Assembly: GCA_916613615.1 (NCBI GenBank)
Contig: OU744736.1
Coordinates: 7,466,224 to 7,530,223 of the forward strand
Reading direction: 5' to 3'
DNA from: Steromphala cineraria
Taxonomy: Eukaryota > Mollusca > Gastropoda > Trochida > Trochidae
DNA: 64,000 bases
Shown: positions 12,001-21,491 of the stretch, piece by piece
Position numbering within the stretch: the stretch's first letter is position 1
Layout: every line of letters starts with the position of its first letter
Translations under genes and position numbers: made by a program
The notes under the pieces: model-generated
What the model was told of the DNA's origin: nothing
Seen by the model: the letters and a program-made list of their open reading frames with translations, nothing else
Databases searched by the model: none

Positions 12001-15000
12001 CTCACTGTTCGGAATCGATGGTGTCGTGAAAACCCGACATTATCAGTTGGAGATCTAGTGCTTCTGGTGGTTGATAATCAGCCACGGGGAAGTTGGGAGC
12101 TGGGTAGAGTGTGTGATGTCTACCCGGGTGATGACGGAAGAATTCGAACTGTGAAAGTGAAAGCGAAGGGCGGTGAATATATCCGACCTGCGGCGAAGAT
12201 ATGCCTACTCGAAGAAAATATCTCCGTGGAGTAATGCATGCCCATTGCTAGAAGTGTGCTAACTATTTAATGCATGTATTTTCATAAGATGGTGCTTTGA
12301 ACTCTATACAGTGACATTCTGGTGACATTTAGACAGAATTTGAACTGACTATGTTGACTCTGTCAGGGGGGGTGGTTTATGTTCGAGATTGAAAAGATTT
12401 GTTTTTAGCGGTAAGCGATTACGGTGAAGGCGAGAGAGTGGTCTCCCTTGGAACTCTTGTCTGTGAAGTTACAAAAAGTGACGAAAACACATGTGTTGTG
12501 AACGAAACTCATCGACGATGTCAAATTCAATCAAAAACTCCATTATGTGCGTTCCAAACGGAAAAAACAAATACTCATCTGTATTTTCCATAATTAAATA
12601 ATCAATGACACTAATTCTTTTTGTTCTTTCACGAACATACATCCATGAAGATAACTCTAGTGAGAAACTTGATAGAAAATGCAACAGTCAATTACTGAAA
12701 ACTGATGGAGAGAGGGAGAACAATACCGGTATGTTGAAATCACAAGTGTAAGTTAAAGAGGCAGTTCTATTGGGGTATTTTTTGTGGAAACAAATATCAT
12801 GGGGACATTTCAGTTTAAACATATAATGTTATCAGTACATGTTTACATGCTCATAACTCAAAAAGGTTGAAACATATTAACAGAGAAGTGAAGAAATTCA
12901 TTAATGCTACGAGTGTGAAAAGCCTTTCTGCGTCAAAACAAGGTGTTGTTAAGTATTATTATCAATCATTTGTTAATGTGTGCACATACTACTATTACAA
13001 ATAGTTTATTTTCAATAAATAGTTAAATTCATCAAAGCACAGCTTTCAATTGTGACAATTCCCAGATCAACACGAGTGCCATCTTCCTATGCAAAGCCTA
13101 AAACGCCAGTTTCCAAACTGTCAGTTTTAAGCCTTGCTGCTGACCCTTGAGTTTTCTTTGCTTGCTCACTTCCTGTAGGGGCATTATAGTAGGGGTTAAA
13201 GTTATGGGTCAAAAGGTTTTGCGTAGGAAGATGCATGAATGCAGACAGGAAGTGGATAGGACAGCGTCTTTAAGGAGAGTTTACAAAAGTCACATGCATA
13301 CCTCCAACTCAAACTGACTTGTATCGAAGGTCTCATCCCTATAGTAGGCCTTCTCTATAGATGAGACAAGCTCCTGGTCCTCTAGCGGGTTGCTTCTGTA
13401 CTCGGGCTGGAAACAAATAAATATATATGTCAACATCTCAATATGACATAAATAACCATGCAAATATGCAAAACTGAACCATTTGTGTCATCTAATCAAA
13501 AAGTATTGATTGTTACAGGAAGTAGCATTTAAAAGCTTATAAACGTGGTATTGTGACAACAGGAAGGTTCTAAGTAGTGATTGTGATCAAATATTTTGAA
13601 TTACGGTAACACCATGAATTATGCCATTTAAATTTGTATAAATGCAAAACATTATGTGCAGGGTTCAAAATTAGCACTAACCCGGTAGCCGATGGCTACT
13701 GAAAAAGACGCTAGGCTAGTAAAGTGCAATCATTGGTAGTCCAAAGTACTAGTTGAATTAAATGAAAATAAGATTAAAATTTTTGTATTTGGCTAGTCAG
13801 AATATCTTTGGGCTTTGGGTTAGGAAAGGACTCATAGAAACATCATCTGTTAGTCCAGGGACGAAAAGTTTGTTTGTGGTACTATTTGCTTACTTATTAA
13901 AGGACTCAGTTAAATCTGCTGGGACTTACACAACTTTTTGTCCTTGACTCAGAGGGTAATATCTGTAGATTGATCATTACAACAATATTAACTGAATTTA
14001 TATCTTATTTTAACAGTATACTTTCATGCTCACCTTGACCCAGAGGGTAATATCTGTAGATTGATCATTACAACAATATTAACTGAATTTATATCTTATT
14101 TTGACAGTATACTTTCATGCTCACCTTGAACTTAGCAACAGCTGGTTCTTGTTTGAAGCTCTCAGAACTGATGTTCTCTTCTGTGGGAGATGTCAGGCTC
14201 TCCTACCATGAGTGATGTCAAGTATAACTTTAATAATACATAATCAATATTGTATCTATATGCCATATTTATCTAAAAAGATAAAATGAAGATCAATATT
14301 GTTCTTTATACTTCAAACAGTCCTATCTGGGCATGTTTTGTAGAAACAAAATTCAAGAGGACACACTGATGCATTCTATTCTTTGTCAAATTGATAAACT
14401 AGAACAACTAGAATGTTAGTTGTTAACCTCACTAATATATCTTATGAAAATAAGTGTGAGATAATCATTTAATTATATAAGTATAAACATGAAAGTACTC
14501 TTGATTTTTTTTTCTACAAAAATACCGCGATAGGACATGCCCTTTACTTCCTAAATATTTTCCTGCCATTACACAGACTAAAACGTAAAAGGCAACCAAA
14601 TTGAACCGATCTGTTTTGATCAAATTAGTTGGATCTTATCCTGTTCAATCTAAATAAATTCAGATCAACAGATTTTTTATTTTGTCATAGGGCAAACTGA
14701 CCGAGGTTCGGACGGTGTTCCGATCCAAATATTTTCAAAGATCGTATTGTAAATTATCATTGGAGGAAAATCAAATTAAGCCAATTATTAGTGTTGGGAA
14801 TCGGTTGAAATTTTGTAACCGATCATCAGTTGGGGGTAACCAATCGATGATCGATTAATAATCGGTTACATGTAGTTGCATTTTGGTGTCTAAGATTGAT
14901 TCCTTCATAAGGGTAGAAAAGTTTAAAAAATAAGTTTTCTATTTTCTTGCTTGCATTTTCACTTGATCCTATATTTGGAAAACAAAATTAACATGTTTTA

Positions 15001-17235
15001 GTAATGAAATCAATCAGAATCATTCTTTTAGTAATATTACTGACAATTACTGTAAAAATACCTTGATTTTTATCAGTAATCGATTAAATCGATTACAGAA
15101 AGTTGTAATCGATTATGTGGTCAAATGGGTCAACCGACCGATGCTCGACCAAATCGATTAATCGGAACACCACTACCAATTATTCAATTAGAAATGAAAT
15201 TTTGAATTGTATTACGATTTATTTTTGTAGAAATATGTGTAGATTAACTGAAATTAACGGTTTTGATTGTGTATATCAACTCGCCCGGGGTTCGGACAGT
15301 CTTGACCTAACCTCGGACAGTACCACTCAATGTTCTCACATACATGACAACTTTAATATATGCCTCAAAAAGGTTCCTTTTATCACCGAACACACATTAA
15401 CTCGTTTATTTACAATGATAAACCGGTAATTTGCAAATATGATTCAATATTTTGATAATATACGGCTTCCTTTCCGAAGATAAACTTCTCGGCAACTCCC
15501 GAATGCGCCGCTAGAATCTGATGACGTCACAATGGCATTTGCAAGCATTGACGCAAAAACACTGTACAGGCTAAACTAAATGATTTAAGAGTAAACAATT
15601 TTGTAATATGTTTTGGTGGAATGTTTCTCTATGTTTCCTTAGCAATTGTTAGATAATGTATATGTATTTCAATTCTCTATAAAAGACATTTATAAGTGTC
15701 CGAACCATGGTCAAAACTGTCCGAACTAAGGTATTTTTCATATATTTCGAAAATCCCGATATTTACTTCTAAATTCACTTTTTAATTGCAAATATTTATC
15801 GGAGTTTGATTATATAGTAGTTTCTACTTTAAAACAAATAAAGCATATGCTCTTATTGCGCTTCCTACATTTCCAGAAAGTTGTGCAAACATTTACATGA
15901 AAACAAATAATTCGCCAATTTCCTCATTGAACCGGTTTATTGACTCTGTCCGAAAAAGTAAGTTGGGAAATAGGTACGATTATAAAATGTTAATCAAGAG
16001 AAATATATATCAAGAGAGATTGCCAACAAACAGCTTGAAACAAATGGCATGTAGATATTGCACGTATAACTGCGTCAGCTTCTGATCAAAAGTGTCCGAA
16101 GTTCGGGCGACTTCGGGTGGTGTCCGAACCTCGGTCAGTTTTCCCTACTGTTGATCTAAGATTGACCAGTATGAGAGGTCATCCCGGTGACCTTTCGTAT
16201 GCAAATAACGAATTCGCGATTTGATCAATCAAATTCGACTTCACAAAAAGTTCATAGTTGCTCCTTCGGAAGAAACATATGATAGCTTATGGCCTGTTCT
16301 CAATAACAGTGTGCATTGTGAAAAATAGATGTTGTTTTTGATTCTGATAAGAAAAATATCAGTAGGTTGATTTTATTTTGGTTGTATGAAATATTTTTAG
16401 TTTTATGATTGACAAAAAATCACTATTTTAAAAATTATTTGGATGGAAACGAAAGAAATTAGTACAAACGAGTTTGATAAAAAAGGAGTTACCTCCCCTT
16501 GCATGAGAATTTTCGTAAATATTGACATTTATCATGCTTTGTGATTATTATTCGCCACGTTAGTATCTGTGCGATGTGCAATCATCATTTGTCATTGACA
16601 ACTAGCAAATATGCTAATCATTTTAAAATGAAAAAAGATAATCTATTAATACATCCAAGCAATCGGATTATTCATCAAAATGGTCGCTCTGCTCCACTCC
16701 GAATGACAAGAGCTCTGAACATCATCAATTTCAAAAGATGTGCTGCTGAGTTTTTGTAACTTCCAGCGAGCTAGGGCATCTTTTCTGATTGGCTGAGCGG
16801 CTGATTTCAGAGGTCAGCGGGATGACCCGCCTTACGGGCCAATCTTAGATAAATAGTATGACCAAATATAAAACCTGTTGATCTAAATTCATTTAGATTG
16901 TATCCTGTTATGTGAACATACATAAAATCAAATTGATATGGCTTTAAAATAATTTAAATCAACAAATTAAAAAGTTCAATAATAATAATAATAGCAATAT
17001 TTGAAAAACAGTAAATTCTTTTATTATTGCCATTTATTTGCAAATAAAACGATTAATGATAATATCAATGTAAACAAATCGGTCACTTTGCACATGATTG
17101 ATTTGACAATATTCTGGAACTGAAGGCAGATATAACGTGCACAGAAAAATATTCTGAATTTTTGTTTGTGCAAATAATCAAAAACATAAATACCTGTCTC
17201 CCAATCAGCGATTTTAACTTCTGTTTTAAGTCCAT
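1..17235 (-). CDS. VPS50: VPS50 (syndetin) gene, N-terminal nine coding exons, continues past position 1
   Basis: Subunit of the EARP tethering complex (VPS51/52/53 plus VPS50), which recycles cargo from endosomes; in neurons the family also acts in dense-core vesicle maturation. Nine exons on the minus strand join without a phase break: 17235-17194, 14202-14125, 13406-13302, 5620-5549, 4886-4762, 4369-4252, 1664-1629, 1309-1227, 368-227 (801 nt, 267 codons). Family-typical stretches are visible: [64 protein letters not shown] and AYRLLGKTQ. The start ATG at 17235 opens a short Lys-rich N-terminus as in vertebrate syndetin. The family is about 960 aa, so roughly 28 % is here. Introns are loaded with transposons. 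The product identity is firm; exon borders were set by eye from GT-AG and phase. Confidence 0.93.
227..368 (-). CDS. VPS50: VPS50 coding exon 9
   Basis: 142 nt encoding [20 protein letters not shown] through AYRLLGKTQ. Acceptor GTGACAG|TGAG, donor CTCAG|GTAATT. The first nine exon bases are identical to part of a 30-bp minisatellite unit that fills the adjacent intron end. The protein continues beyond position 1. Confidence 0.92.
360..1102. repeat. 30-bp minisatellite overlapping the 5' end of VPS50 exon 9
   Basis: About 25 tandem units of 30 bp, near-perfect from 360 to about 940 and decaying to about 1102. Two common variants differ by GTC versus GGG after CTCACT. On the minus strand every unit ends in an AG followed by TGAG, copying the real acceptor of exon 9, and the frame stays open (decapeptide [10 protein letters not shown]) from 934 into the exon. 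Confidence 0.95.
1227..1309 (-). CDS. VPS50: VPS50 coding exon 8
   Basis: 83 nt encoding [20 protein letters not shown] then FRHYNCI. Acceptor ACACCAG|GAG, donor ATCAG|GTACAG, leaving phase 2 (AG of a Ser codon). Confidence 0.93.
1629..1664 (-). CDS. VPS50: VPS50 coding exon 7 (36-nt microexon)
   Basis: Twelve codons, [12 protein letters not shown], between acceptor TTTCAG and donor GGAG|GTAAGG. It bridges KTL of exon 6 and EEDY of exon 8 in the family order. Phase 0 at both ends, so skipping would keep the frame. Confidence 0.9.
1835..1852 (+). repeat. Left terminal inverted repeat of the pogo-like element
   Basis: 18 bp, perfect inverted match to 4122-4139; preceded by TA. Confidence 0.92.
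2294..3572 (-). pseudogene. pogo/Tigger transposase, frameshifted
   Basis: Cut-and-paste transposase of the pogo group. The N-terminal part (3572-3339) has a Psq-type helix-turn-helix with [14 protein letters not shown] and [10 protein letters not shown]. The rest (3439-2294, 381 codons) carries a CENP-B/Tc5-type DNA-binding domain and a DDE_1 catalytic core. Counting from 3439, the catalytic acids are D136 (MDETP), D237 (IWDAFSAHR) and D274 (CDVSWNKP), a DD36D spacing. An acidic C-terminus follows. The two parts are in different frames; the switch lies near a T5A7 run around 3385-3396, where one missing or extra base would explain it. It may be a true lesion or an assembly error. Translation start at 3572 faces the HIRAN gene. 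Confidence 0.92.
3681..4058 (+). CDS. HIRAN-domain protein inside the pogo-like transposon
   Basis: 125 codons from the ATG at 3681 (a second ATG at 3711 gives [10 protein letters not shown] and may be the true start). Residues about 18-110 match the HIRAN family: [40 protein letters not shown], and [13 protein letters not shown] domains bind DNA ends or stalled forks in HLTF-type proteins; stand-alone copies of this invertebrate subfamily have no known role that I can name. The frame is intact while the neighbouring transposase is not. It sits fully within the terminal repeats and diverges from the transposase with about 110 bp between starts, so a shared promoter is plausible. The domain call is solid; function within the element is unknown. 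Confidence 0.82.
   Translation: MKSKTSLPLSMAATYTCESSIRGYHIYRDIWDPIINEELTTVREPTNPHDKFAVVVLKNKITVGHLPKEKIKVLSCFLKHEGAITCVVTDDKYRHSTVAWGLEIPCKLKFKSSQRLVSRLKVLLD
4122..4139 (-). repeat. Right terminal inverted repeat of the pogo-like element
   Basis: 18 bp, perfect inverted match to 1835-1852; followed by TA. Confidence 0.92.
4252..4369 (-). CDS. VPS50: VPS50 coding exon 6
   Basis: 118 nt. Encodes [20 protein letters not shown] and SLHTIKTL. Acceptor ATTCCAG|ACA, donor CTG|GTAATA. Enters in phase 2 and leaves in phase 0. Confidence 0.92.
4762..4886 (-). CDS. VPS50: VPS50 coding exon 5
   Basis: 125 nt. Encodes [20 protein letters not shown] and [11 protein letters not shown], among the most conserved N-terminal stretches of syndetin. 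Acceptor CTGCAG|GTG, donor CGCAG|GTCGGT, leaving phase 2. Confidence 0.92.
5549..5620 (-). CDS. VPS50: VPS50 coding exon 4
   Basis: 72 nt, 24 codons ([16 protein letters not shown]...). Acceptor TTCCAG|AAA was preferred over two AGs further upstream because it gives the family order FELE-KLPEV. Donor GCA|GTGAGT. The intron before it holds the BEL/Pao element. Confidence 0.85.
5700..5957 (+). repeat. 5' LTR of the BEL/Pao element
   Basis: 258 bp; starts TGTTCGAGATT, ends CACGAACA; same sequence as 12380-12637. Confidence 0.95.
6016..12234 (+). pseudogene. BEL/Pao Gag-Pol polyprotein, one in-frame stop
   Basis: Single reading frame from the ATG at 6016 to the stop at 12232, broken only by a TAA at 6268-6270; downstream of it the frame is open for 1963 codons from 6343. 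Counting from 6343: a His/Glu-rich repeat (about 20-40), DUF1759 Gag-like region (about 297-460), CCHC-type knuckles (about 560-620), aspartic protease with DSASD (672), reverse transcriptase with YVDD (1088-1091), RNase H (DASE at 1267), integrase zinc-binding region (about 1600-1640), integrase core with D1670, D1732 and E1782, and a C-terminal DUF5641-like region. All catalytic motifs look intact. Whether the early TAA is a lesion or a programmed readthrough site cannot be told from one copy. Confidence 0.93.
12365..12375 (+). other. Polypurine tract of the BEL/Pao element
   Basis: A G-rich run (AGGGGGGG then TGG) ends a few bases before the 3' LTR, the expected place for plus-strand priming. 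Confidence 0.55.
12380..12637 (+). repeat. 3' LTR of the BEL/Pao element
   Basis: 258 bp; same sequence as 5700-5957 and directly followed by the TACAT duplication. Confidence 0.95.
12643..13301. other. VPS50 intron sequence, no feature seen
   Basis: AT-rich intron between the retrotransposon and exon 3; no coding, RNA or repeat signal recognised. Confidence 0.6.
13302..13406 (-). CDS. VPS50: VPS50 coding exon 3
   Basis: 105 nt, 35 codons, ending DTSQFELE, which continues into KLPEV of the next exon as in the family. Acceptor TTTCCAG|CCC, donor GAG|GTATGC, phase 0 at both ends. Confidence 0.85.
13942..14127. repeat. 91-bp tandem duplication spanning the VPS50 exon 2 donor
   Basis: Two near-identical copies (13942-14032 and 14033-14123) followed by the start of a third match in exon 2. 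Each copy ends in TTTCATGCTCACCTTGA, which on the minus strand is the exon tail TCAAG plus donor GTGAGCATG. A second copy of the 5' splice site therefore lies 91 bp into the intron. Confidence 0.9.
14125..14202 (-). CDS. VPS50: VPS50 coding exon 2
   Basis: 78 nt, 26 codons ([10 protein letters not shown]...AVAKFK), acceptor GGTAG|GAG and donor AAG|GTGAGC. Phase 0 at both ends. Its donor lies at the edge of a 91-bp tandem duplication. Weakly conserved Ser/Glu-rich part of the protein. Confidence 0.78.
14690..16145. mobile_element. Non-autonomous DNA transposon, Tc1/mariner-like ends
   Basis: 24-bp terminal inverted repeats, one mismatch, containing ACTGACCGAGGTTCGGAC on the left (to 14713) and its complement on the right (from 16122). 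TA flanks both ends (14688-14689, 16146-16147). Internal copies of GTCCGAAC recur at about 15290-15330 and 15697-15727. No transposase. It carries a second, nested element at 14790-15175. In VPS50 intron 1. Confidence 0.75.
14790..15175. mobile_element. Nested hAT-like MITE
   Basis: 386 bp, flanked by CAATTATT (14782-14789 and 15177-15184), an 8-bp duplication as hAT elements make. Left end AGTGTTGGGAATCGG and right end complement TAGTGGTGTTCCGATT are imperfect inverted repeats resembling hAT ends. Interior rich in ATCGATTA motifs. Inserted in the element at 14690-16145. Confidence 0.6.
16159..16845. mobile_element. MITE with about 36-bp inverted ends
   Basis: Left end AGATTGACCAGTATGAGAGG then TCATCCCGGTGACC; the right end (about 16812-16845) is its complement with a few mismatches. 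TA on both sides (16157-16158, 16846-16847). It lies 12 bp from the element ending at 16145. Short inverted matches at 14646-14671 and 16872-16900 surround the whole cluster, hinting at an older palindromic host element. Confidence 0.6.
17194..17235 (-). CDS. VPS50: VPS50 coding exon 1 (start codon)
   Basis: Fourteen codons, [14 protein letters not shown], then donor CAG|GTATTT. The first possible ATG four bases upstream opens only a four-codon frame ending in TAA, so 17235 is the chosen start. Phase 0 exit. Confidence 0.75.
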
Positions 17236-20225
17236 TTCATCTATTTTATGATGTTGTCATCAATGAAAATGTTGACGATCATATTTGTCAGACATCTTTG
17301 CTAAAGGAACACGCCCTCTATCGGCAAATGTGTCACAGACTGGGTTCCGTTCTAAAATGCTGACAGCGGTGATTTTACGACTCTTCGTTATTGTATATCT
17401 AATTCATTTTCTGACAAGTCAGACTTTGCGTCTTTGACGTTTGCTTACTACCTATGAATTTATTGCAGAAAAAGGGTATGAAGGTGGTCCCTATTATTGT
17501 GGGTCTTATTGTTTCACGTGTATATTTCCCTCTAAATAAGTACAATCTAAATATTGATGCTTGTTTTTAAACTCTGCACATATCTCCTTTCAAAATATGT
17601 TAATTAAACTTTTATCTATGGAAAAATATATTTTTGGACATAGATATAAAAAATCTTATCTGTATGATGTATTTAATCCGAAGTGTCCCTATTATCAAGG
17701 TAATTAGTATATGATTAATAAATTATTCTCTGTAGATAAAATCACATTAAATACATTTTCCTTTCATACATTTCTGTTTGTTATCTATCTTCTATTTCGT
17801 GAAGACAGGATCGTTTTTTAATTAATTGCACATGCAGTAAATATTTCATAAATGAAAATGATACTCAATATTTCAGATCACTGAAAATGTGAGAAAATAA
17901 TACTGAACATTTGACATTTTTTTTTTTAGATGCCTCAGTATTTAGTTTATTCATGTATGATGTGCTTTGCAAATATTAATATTCCTTGTAGGCATTGGAG
18001 ACTGAAATGAGTTTACCACGATAATAGGGTTACCACGATAATAGGGTTACTAGCCATAGTTGTCATTTCTTGACATGAAAATTTTGAAATTTGCCGCGAC
18101 GTCGAAATTATAACAACATCGAAGCAACGTTGTCTTTTATACGTCGAAATTACAAATTTCAAATTCAATTAAAAGATAAACCTACTTTGTTTTTTAATTT
18201 TCGTGGTCTAACGTAGGTTCGACCATAGAAATAAACAAATGAAATTCTAGGATTTGAAATGTCATGGTAGAAATCGACGTCAATTCAACGTCGATAAACG
18301 ATGTTGTATCAACGTTGGTTCAACGTAAAATTCCTGCTGGGAAATCTACAATAATCGACAAAAAAGATATATAAATCAAATAAAAATATTCTTAAAATCA
18401 ACTTTCGATCATCAATTAACCCATCAAAGTTCCTTTTTTGGTCTTTTTTAAGTACATGCAATTCATAAAAATAATATTATGTGGAGTTGATTTTATAACA
18501 GATCGAGCAAATGGATACTGTGAAGATCGTAGCACTCAAGGAAATGAATAATTCTTTTAATAAACCCTGCCGATTTATTAATTTGTAATTGCTTTCACGC
18601 TATAGGGTTTGGCCAAATTGATAGCATGATCAATATCTTGGTTTCCATTGACATTTGATATAGGACTGAGTGAGAAAGAAAAATCTATTTGACGACGGCT
18701 AGTTTGCAAGAACTTTATTACTAATTCGTCAATCTCTTGGCTCGATCCTTATCAACATTTTGGTTCTCCAATTTTATCTAACGTCATGAAATCTTCTTTA
18801 TTCAAAAGTGATGCCAAGAAACAAAATATAACAAGCTAAACTCAATATACATTTACTAGGTTAACTTTTGTGTTCGAGTGCGTATCCGACACTGCTGTAG
18901 GTATGTATATCTTTTAATGTAACTTTTAGCCATTGGATAACACAATATTAAAAAATCTTTTCAAATGGATTCATCGGTATTGCAATTGTTTACTTTAAGT
19001 ATCAACAAAACCCTGAAACAATCGGAAACATTGGAAAAGCCGTCAACATAATTGAAATTGAAAATGACCATTTCAATCTATCTACTATTTTTGCTGACCT
19101 GAACTTTTAACCTCATATCATGATTTCATCCTCTTAAACCGCTCGAGTTACATTAGTACCAGGTAGATCTTGAGCGCCTCTTATGCTTCATCGGGTGCAC
19201 GAGTACTTTTTAAATAACTAGACAAACCTATAACATTAAAAAGCCTATTTCTTATTTGTCGGTACTGTATATATGAAAGAGAAAGACCCTCCCCTCCCCC
19301 GAAGGAGAAAGCTGGAATCAAACCCGCTGCCCTTGAGTCGCAATGAGAAAGAGCTTCTACAATCAATTATCAATTATTTATTTGCATAGCGCCAATATTC
19401 AGCCCAAACAGCTCTGCATGCTTAAATGCGCTTTGGTTTTCCCTCGATTAGTGGATATCAGTCCTCATGGTACATCTTTTACCATCTCAACTCCCGGGGG
19501 AGCATACAACACGTGCAGTCATGTGACGCACAGAGCAAATATTTCACTCCCATTCCTTACGAGGTAGGCCTACCCGTTTACAGCTGGGTGGAATATAACT
19601 TAAGCGAGGACTGTGTTAGATTAAAGGGTTTATTTATTGTTCTATCTGGGTCAGTGTACGTGAACCCTACTCATCCACTCGTTTTCCCATTTAAAGGTTT
19701 ATGTTATTGCGTTTTGAAATTTGAGGAATATTACTCTCGATCTTCATCAGAATCAATTACACAATTGCATTAATATACATCTTTTAATACGTAAGACGGT
19801 TAACAAGTAAAATAAAACATTGGGTGGCGGAGTCAAAAGTAAAATCGAGCTTTCCTCGGGTTAGGAAATGTCTACCAAACCCTAACTCTGTGTTTCATCA
19901 CATGCATACAACAAATACAACTTCGCGTAAAGCCTGAATGTTGTGCAAGTAGGAAACGTTGGATGGTCGTACCACCAGTGAGAAAACATATGTGACCGAG
20001 TATAAGATAGTGTTTGAAGCGAACAAATTAAAAAATAACAAAGACAAACAACTTTTGATGGCATATTCAAATTGCTGTTATAGTAATCAAGAACTCCTGA
20101 GCTTTTGTTTCTGTTTTCATAGATCAATTCTCTCCCCACATGCAGAGGAAGATACGTAAAACAATAAATTGTTGATTCAACCTCTGATGGAAAACATATA
20201 AGGTTTTAAAGTAGATAATTAATGT
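17236..20225. other. Intergenic region between VPS50 and the fucosyltransferase gene
   Basis: VPS50 promoter must lie in its left part. No gene found. Holds an 18-bp direct duplication TACCACGATAATAGGGT (about 18014-18049) and a palindrome-rich patch at 18056-18342. Confidence 0.6.
18056..18342. repeat. Patch rich in CAACGT/ACGTTG motifs, probable old interspersed repeat
   Basis: Repeated CAACGTTG, CGACGTCAA and TTCAACGT motifs in both orientations, ending TTCCTGCTGGG. Such motif clusters occur in dispersed animal repeats; no clean ends or duplication were found. Confidence 0.3.
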
Positions 20226-21491
20226 TCAAATATCATCTGGATCTCTACATGCATTGCGTTTAAGCCACTTTCCTTTTTCAGAAGGAGGGGAGTACGATTG
20301 GTCATTAAGACGCATACATAAATCACAGAACCCAGAATGTAAACTCCTGTCGAACCCTTTTGTGACGTACTTGTCCTTTTGACGGAGTAGGTCGGCATAA
20401 GCTGTGACATTTCGCTCCAGGTAACTGAGATACCCTGCAAGTTCTCTAGGACCGGGGAAGTCTGCTGTATTGATGTAGGTACCATTTGGTACCAACTGCC
20501 TGTAGTCTGCCCCTCCTCGCACTATCGGAATAACATCAAGACGCCTGTCAAACAGTTCAAAAAACTTTTCTGTTATGTAGTCAACACAGAGCGAATTTTC
20601 AAACGCCAAGTAAAATCTGTAATCTTTGAGAACCTCAAATTTCTTGAGATCAATTCTCCCCCTAGGCCCACAATTCCCGAAAATATCAACAGAATAATGT
20701 TCCTGCAGTGTTTTGACGTATTGTTCTCTCTTTGACTGAGTGTTACAATTACTTACTAGCCAGGCAGCATGTTTAGACTTTGATAGAGCTATGTCAGTAA
20801 AGTTCTTGCTGGTTTCCGGTTCCTTGGTAAGAATTGAGTAAGGCACCACTACATCAGAATCTAGACGGTATGTCATAGTCCAGTTAAACGCATGCTGCCA
20901 TTGGGTTAACTTATACCGTGAGGAGTAATGGAAAGGCGCTTCAAGTCCAAAAAAGACCCAAGCTTGAGAGAATCGCCTTCGAGGCTTAATCCATGGTATT
21001 TCCACACCATAAAAGACAACTGCGTCTGCGCGTGTGACGTCATCAGGGTTTTCAGAACAGGTGCACGAGACCGGACATTCCGACATTCCACCGGAACACC
21101 TTGACATGAATAACCACCCTGGTCTCTCATATAATAAGATCGACTTCTGACGACTTTCATTAATGGGTTTTTCAAAACGATTTTTATATGTAGTATGGCC
21201 GTCACGTAAATTGTTAGGGTTAGAGTGGAAATATGGCAGGTGTTGGTGCGGATGAAACACAAGCTTATATGGTTGAAAATGTCCATTCTTCCATGGAATT
21301 TGCATCGTTTTAGTTTGAACCTCATGATATTTGGAAAAAATTTCGGTTTGCCTGTCCCGGGAGAGTAACGGTGGAATCTCAGTGACTATAGATTGAACTC
21401 CGTCAAGGAGTGAGGTAGAGTTGAGCACCACGGTGAGGCAGGACATGCCGAGCGTGATGAGGAGCAGGGTGAGGGAAATCATCTTCAGCAT
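20226..21491 (-). CDS. Alpha-1,3-fucosyltransferase (GT10), type II Golgi protein
   Basis: Transfers fucose from GDP-fucose to N-acetylglucosamine or related acceptors on glycans in the Golgi lumen. 421 codons from the ATG at 21491: short cytoplasmic tail, one membrane anchor (about 4-24, ISLTLLLITLGMSCLTVVL), a stem, then a Glyco_tran_10 domain. Signature residues: VFYGVEIPW, FFGLEAPFHY, MTYRLDSDVVVPY, and FYLAFENSLCVDYITEKFF at about 294-312, followed by VIPIVRGGADY. Conserved cysteines near the C-terminus (FCDLCMRL) fit the family. A likely splice acceptor (CCCACAG|GGC) lies 9 bases before this ATG, so translation may begin in an upstream exon at 22158. The exact acceptor specificity (core versus Lewis type) cannot be read from sequence. 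Confidence 0.93.
   Translation of the reverse strand: MLKMISLTLLLITLGMSCLTVVLNSTSLLDGVQSIVTEIPPLLSRDRQTEIFSKYHEVQTKTMQIPWKNGHFQPYKLVFHPHQHLPYFHSNPNNLRDGHTTYKNRFEKPINESRQKSILLYERPGWLFMSRCSGGMSECPVSCTCSENPDDVTRADAVVFYGVEIPWIKPRRRFSQAWVFFGLEAPFHYSSRYKLTQWQHAFNWTMTYRLDSDVVVPYSILTKEPETSKNFTDIALSKSKHAAWLVSNCNTQSKREQYVKTLQEHYSVDIFGNCGPRGRIDLKKFEVLKDYRFYLAFENSLCVDYITEKFFELFDRRLDVIPIVRGGADYRQLVPNGTYINTADFPGPRELAGYLSYLERNVTAYADLLRQKDKYVTKGFDRSLHSGFCDLCMRLNDQSYSPPSEKGKWLKRNACRDPDDI

Larger units (their letters stand above)
5700..12637 (+). mobile_element. BEL/Pao LTR retrotransposon, full length
   Basis: Two 258-bp LTRs, beginning TGTTCG and ending CGAACA, flank a gag-pol region. A 5-bp duplication TACAT lies on each side (5695-5699, 12638-12642), as expected for BEL/Pao. 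I found no difference between the LTRs by eye, so insertion is recent. Inserted antisense to VPS50, in the intron between exons 3 and 4. No env-like frame follows pol. No convincing tRNA-complementary primer site was found directly after the left LTR. Confidence 0.95.

Noticed and set aside
15115..15429. 104-codon frame in the 14690-16145 element
   Set aside because: Crosses the nested MITE border and shows no family similarity.
19290..19360. tRNA-like or SINE head on the minus strand
   Set aside because: A B-box-like GGTTTGATTCC is present but no A box, cloverleaf or SINE tail could be traced.
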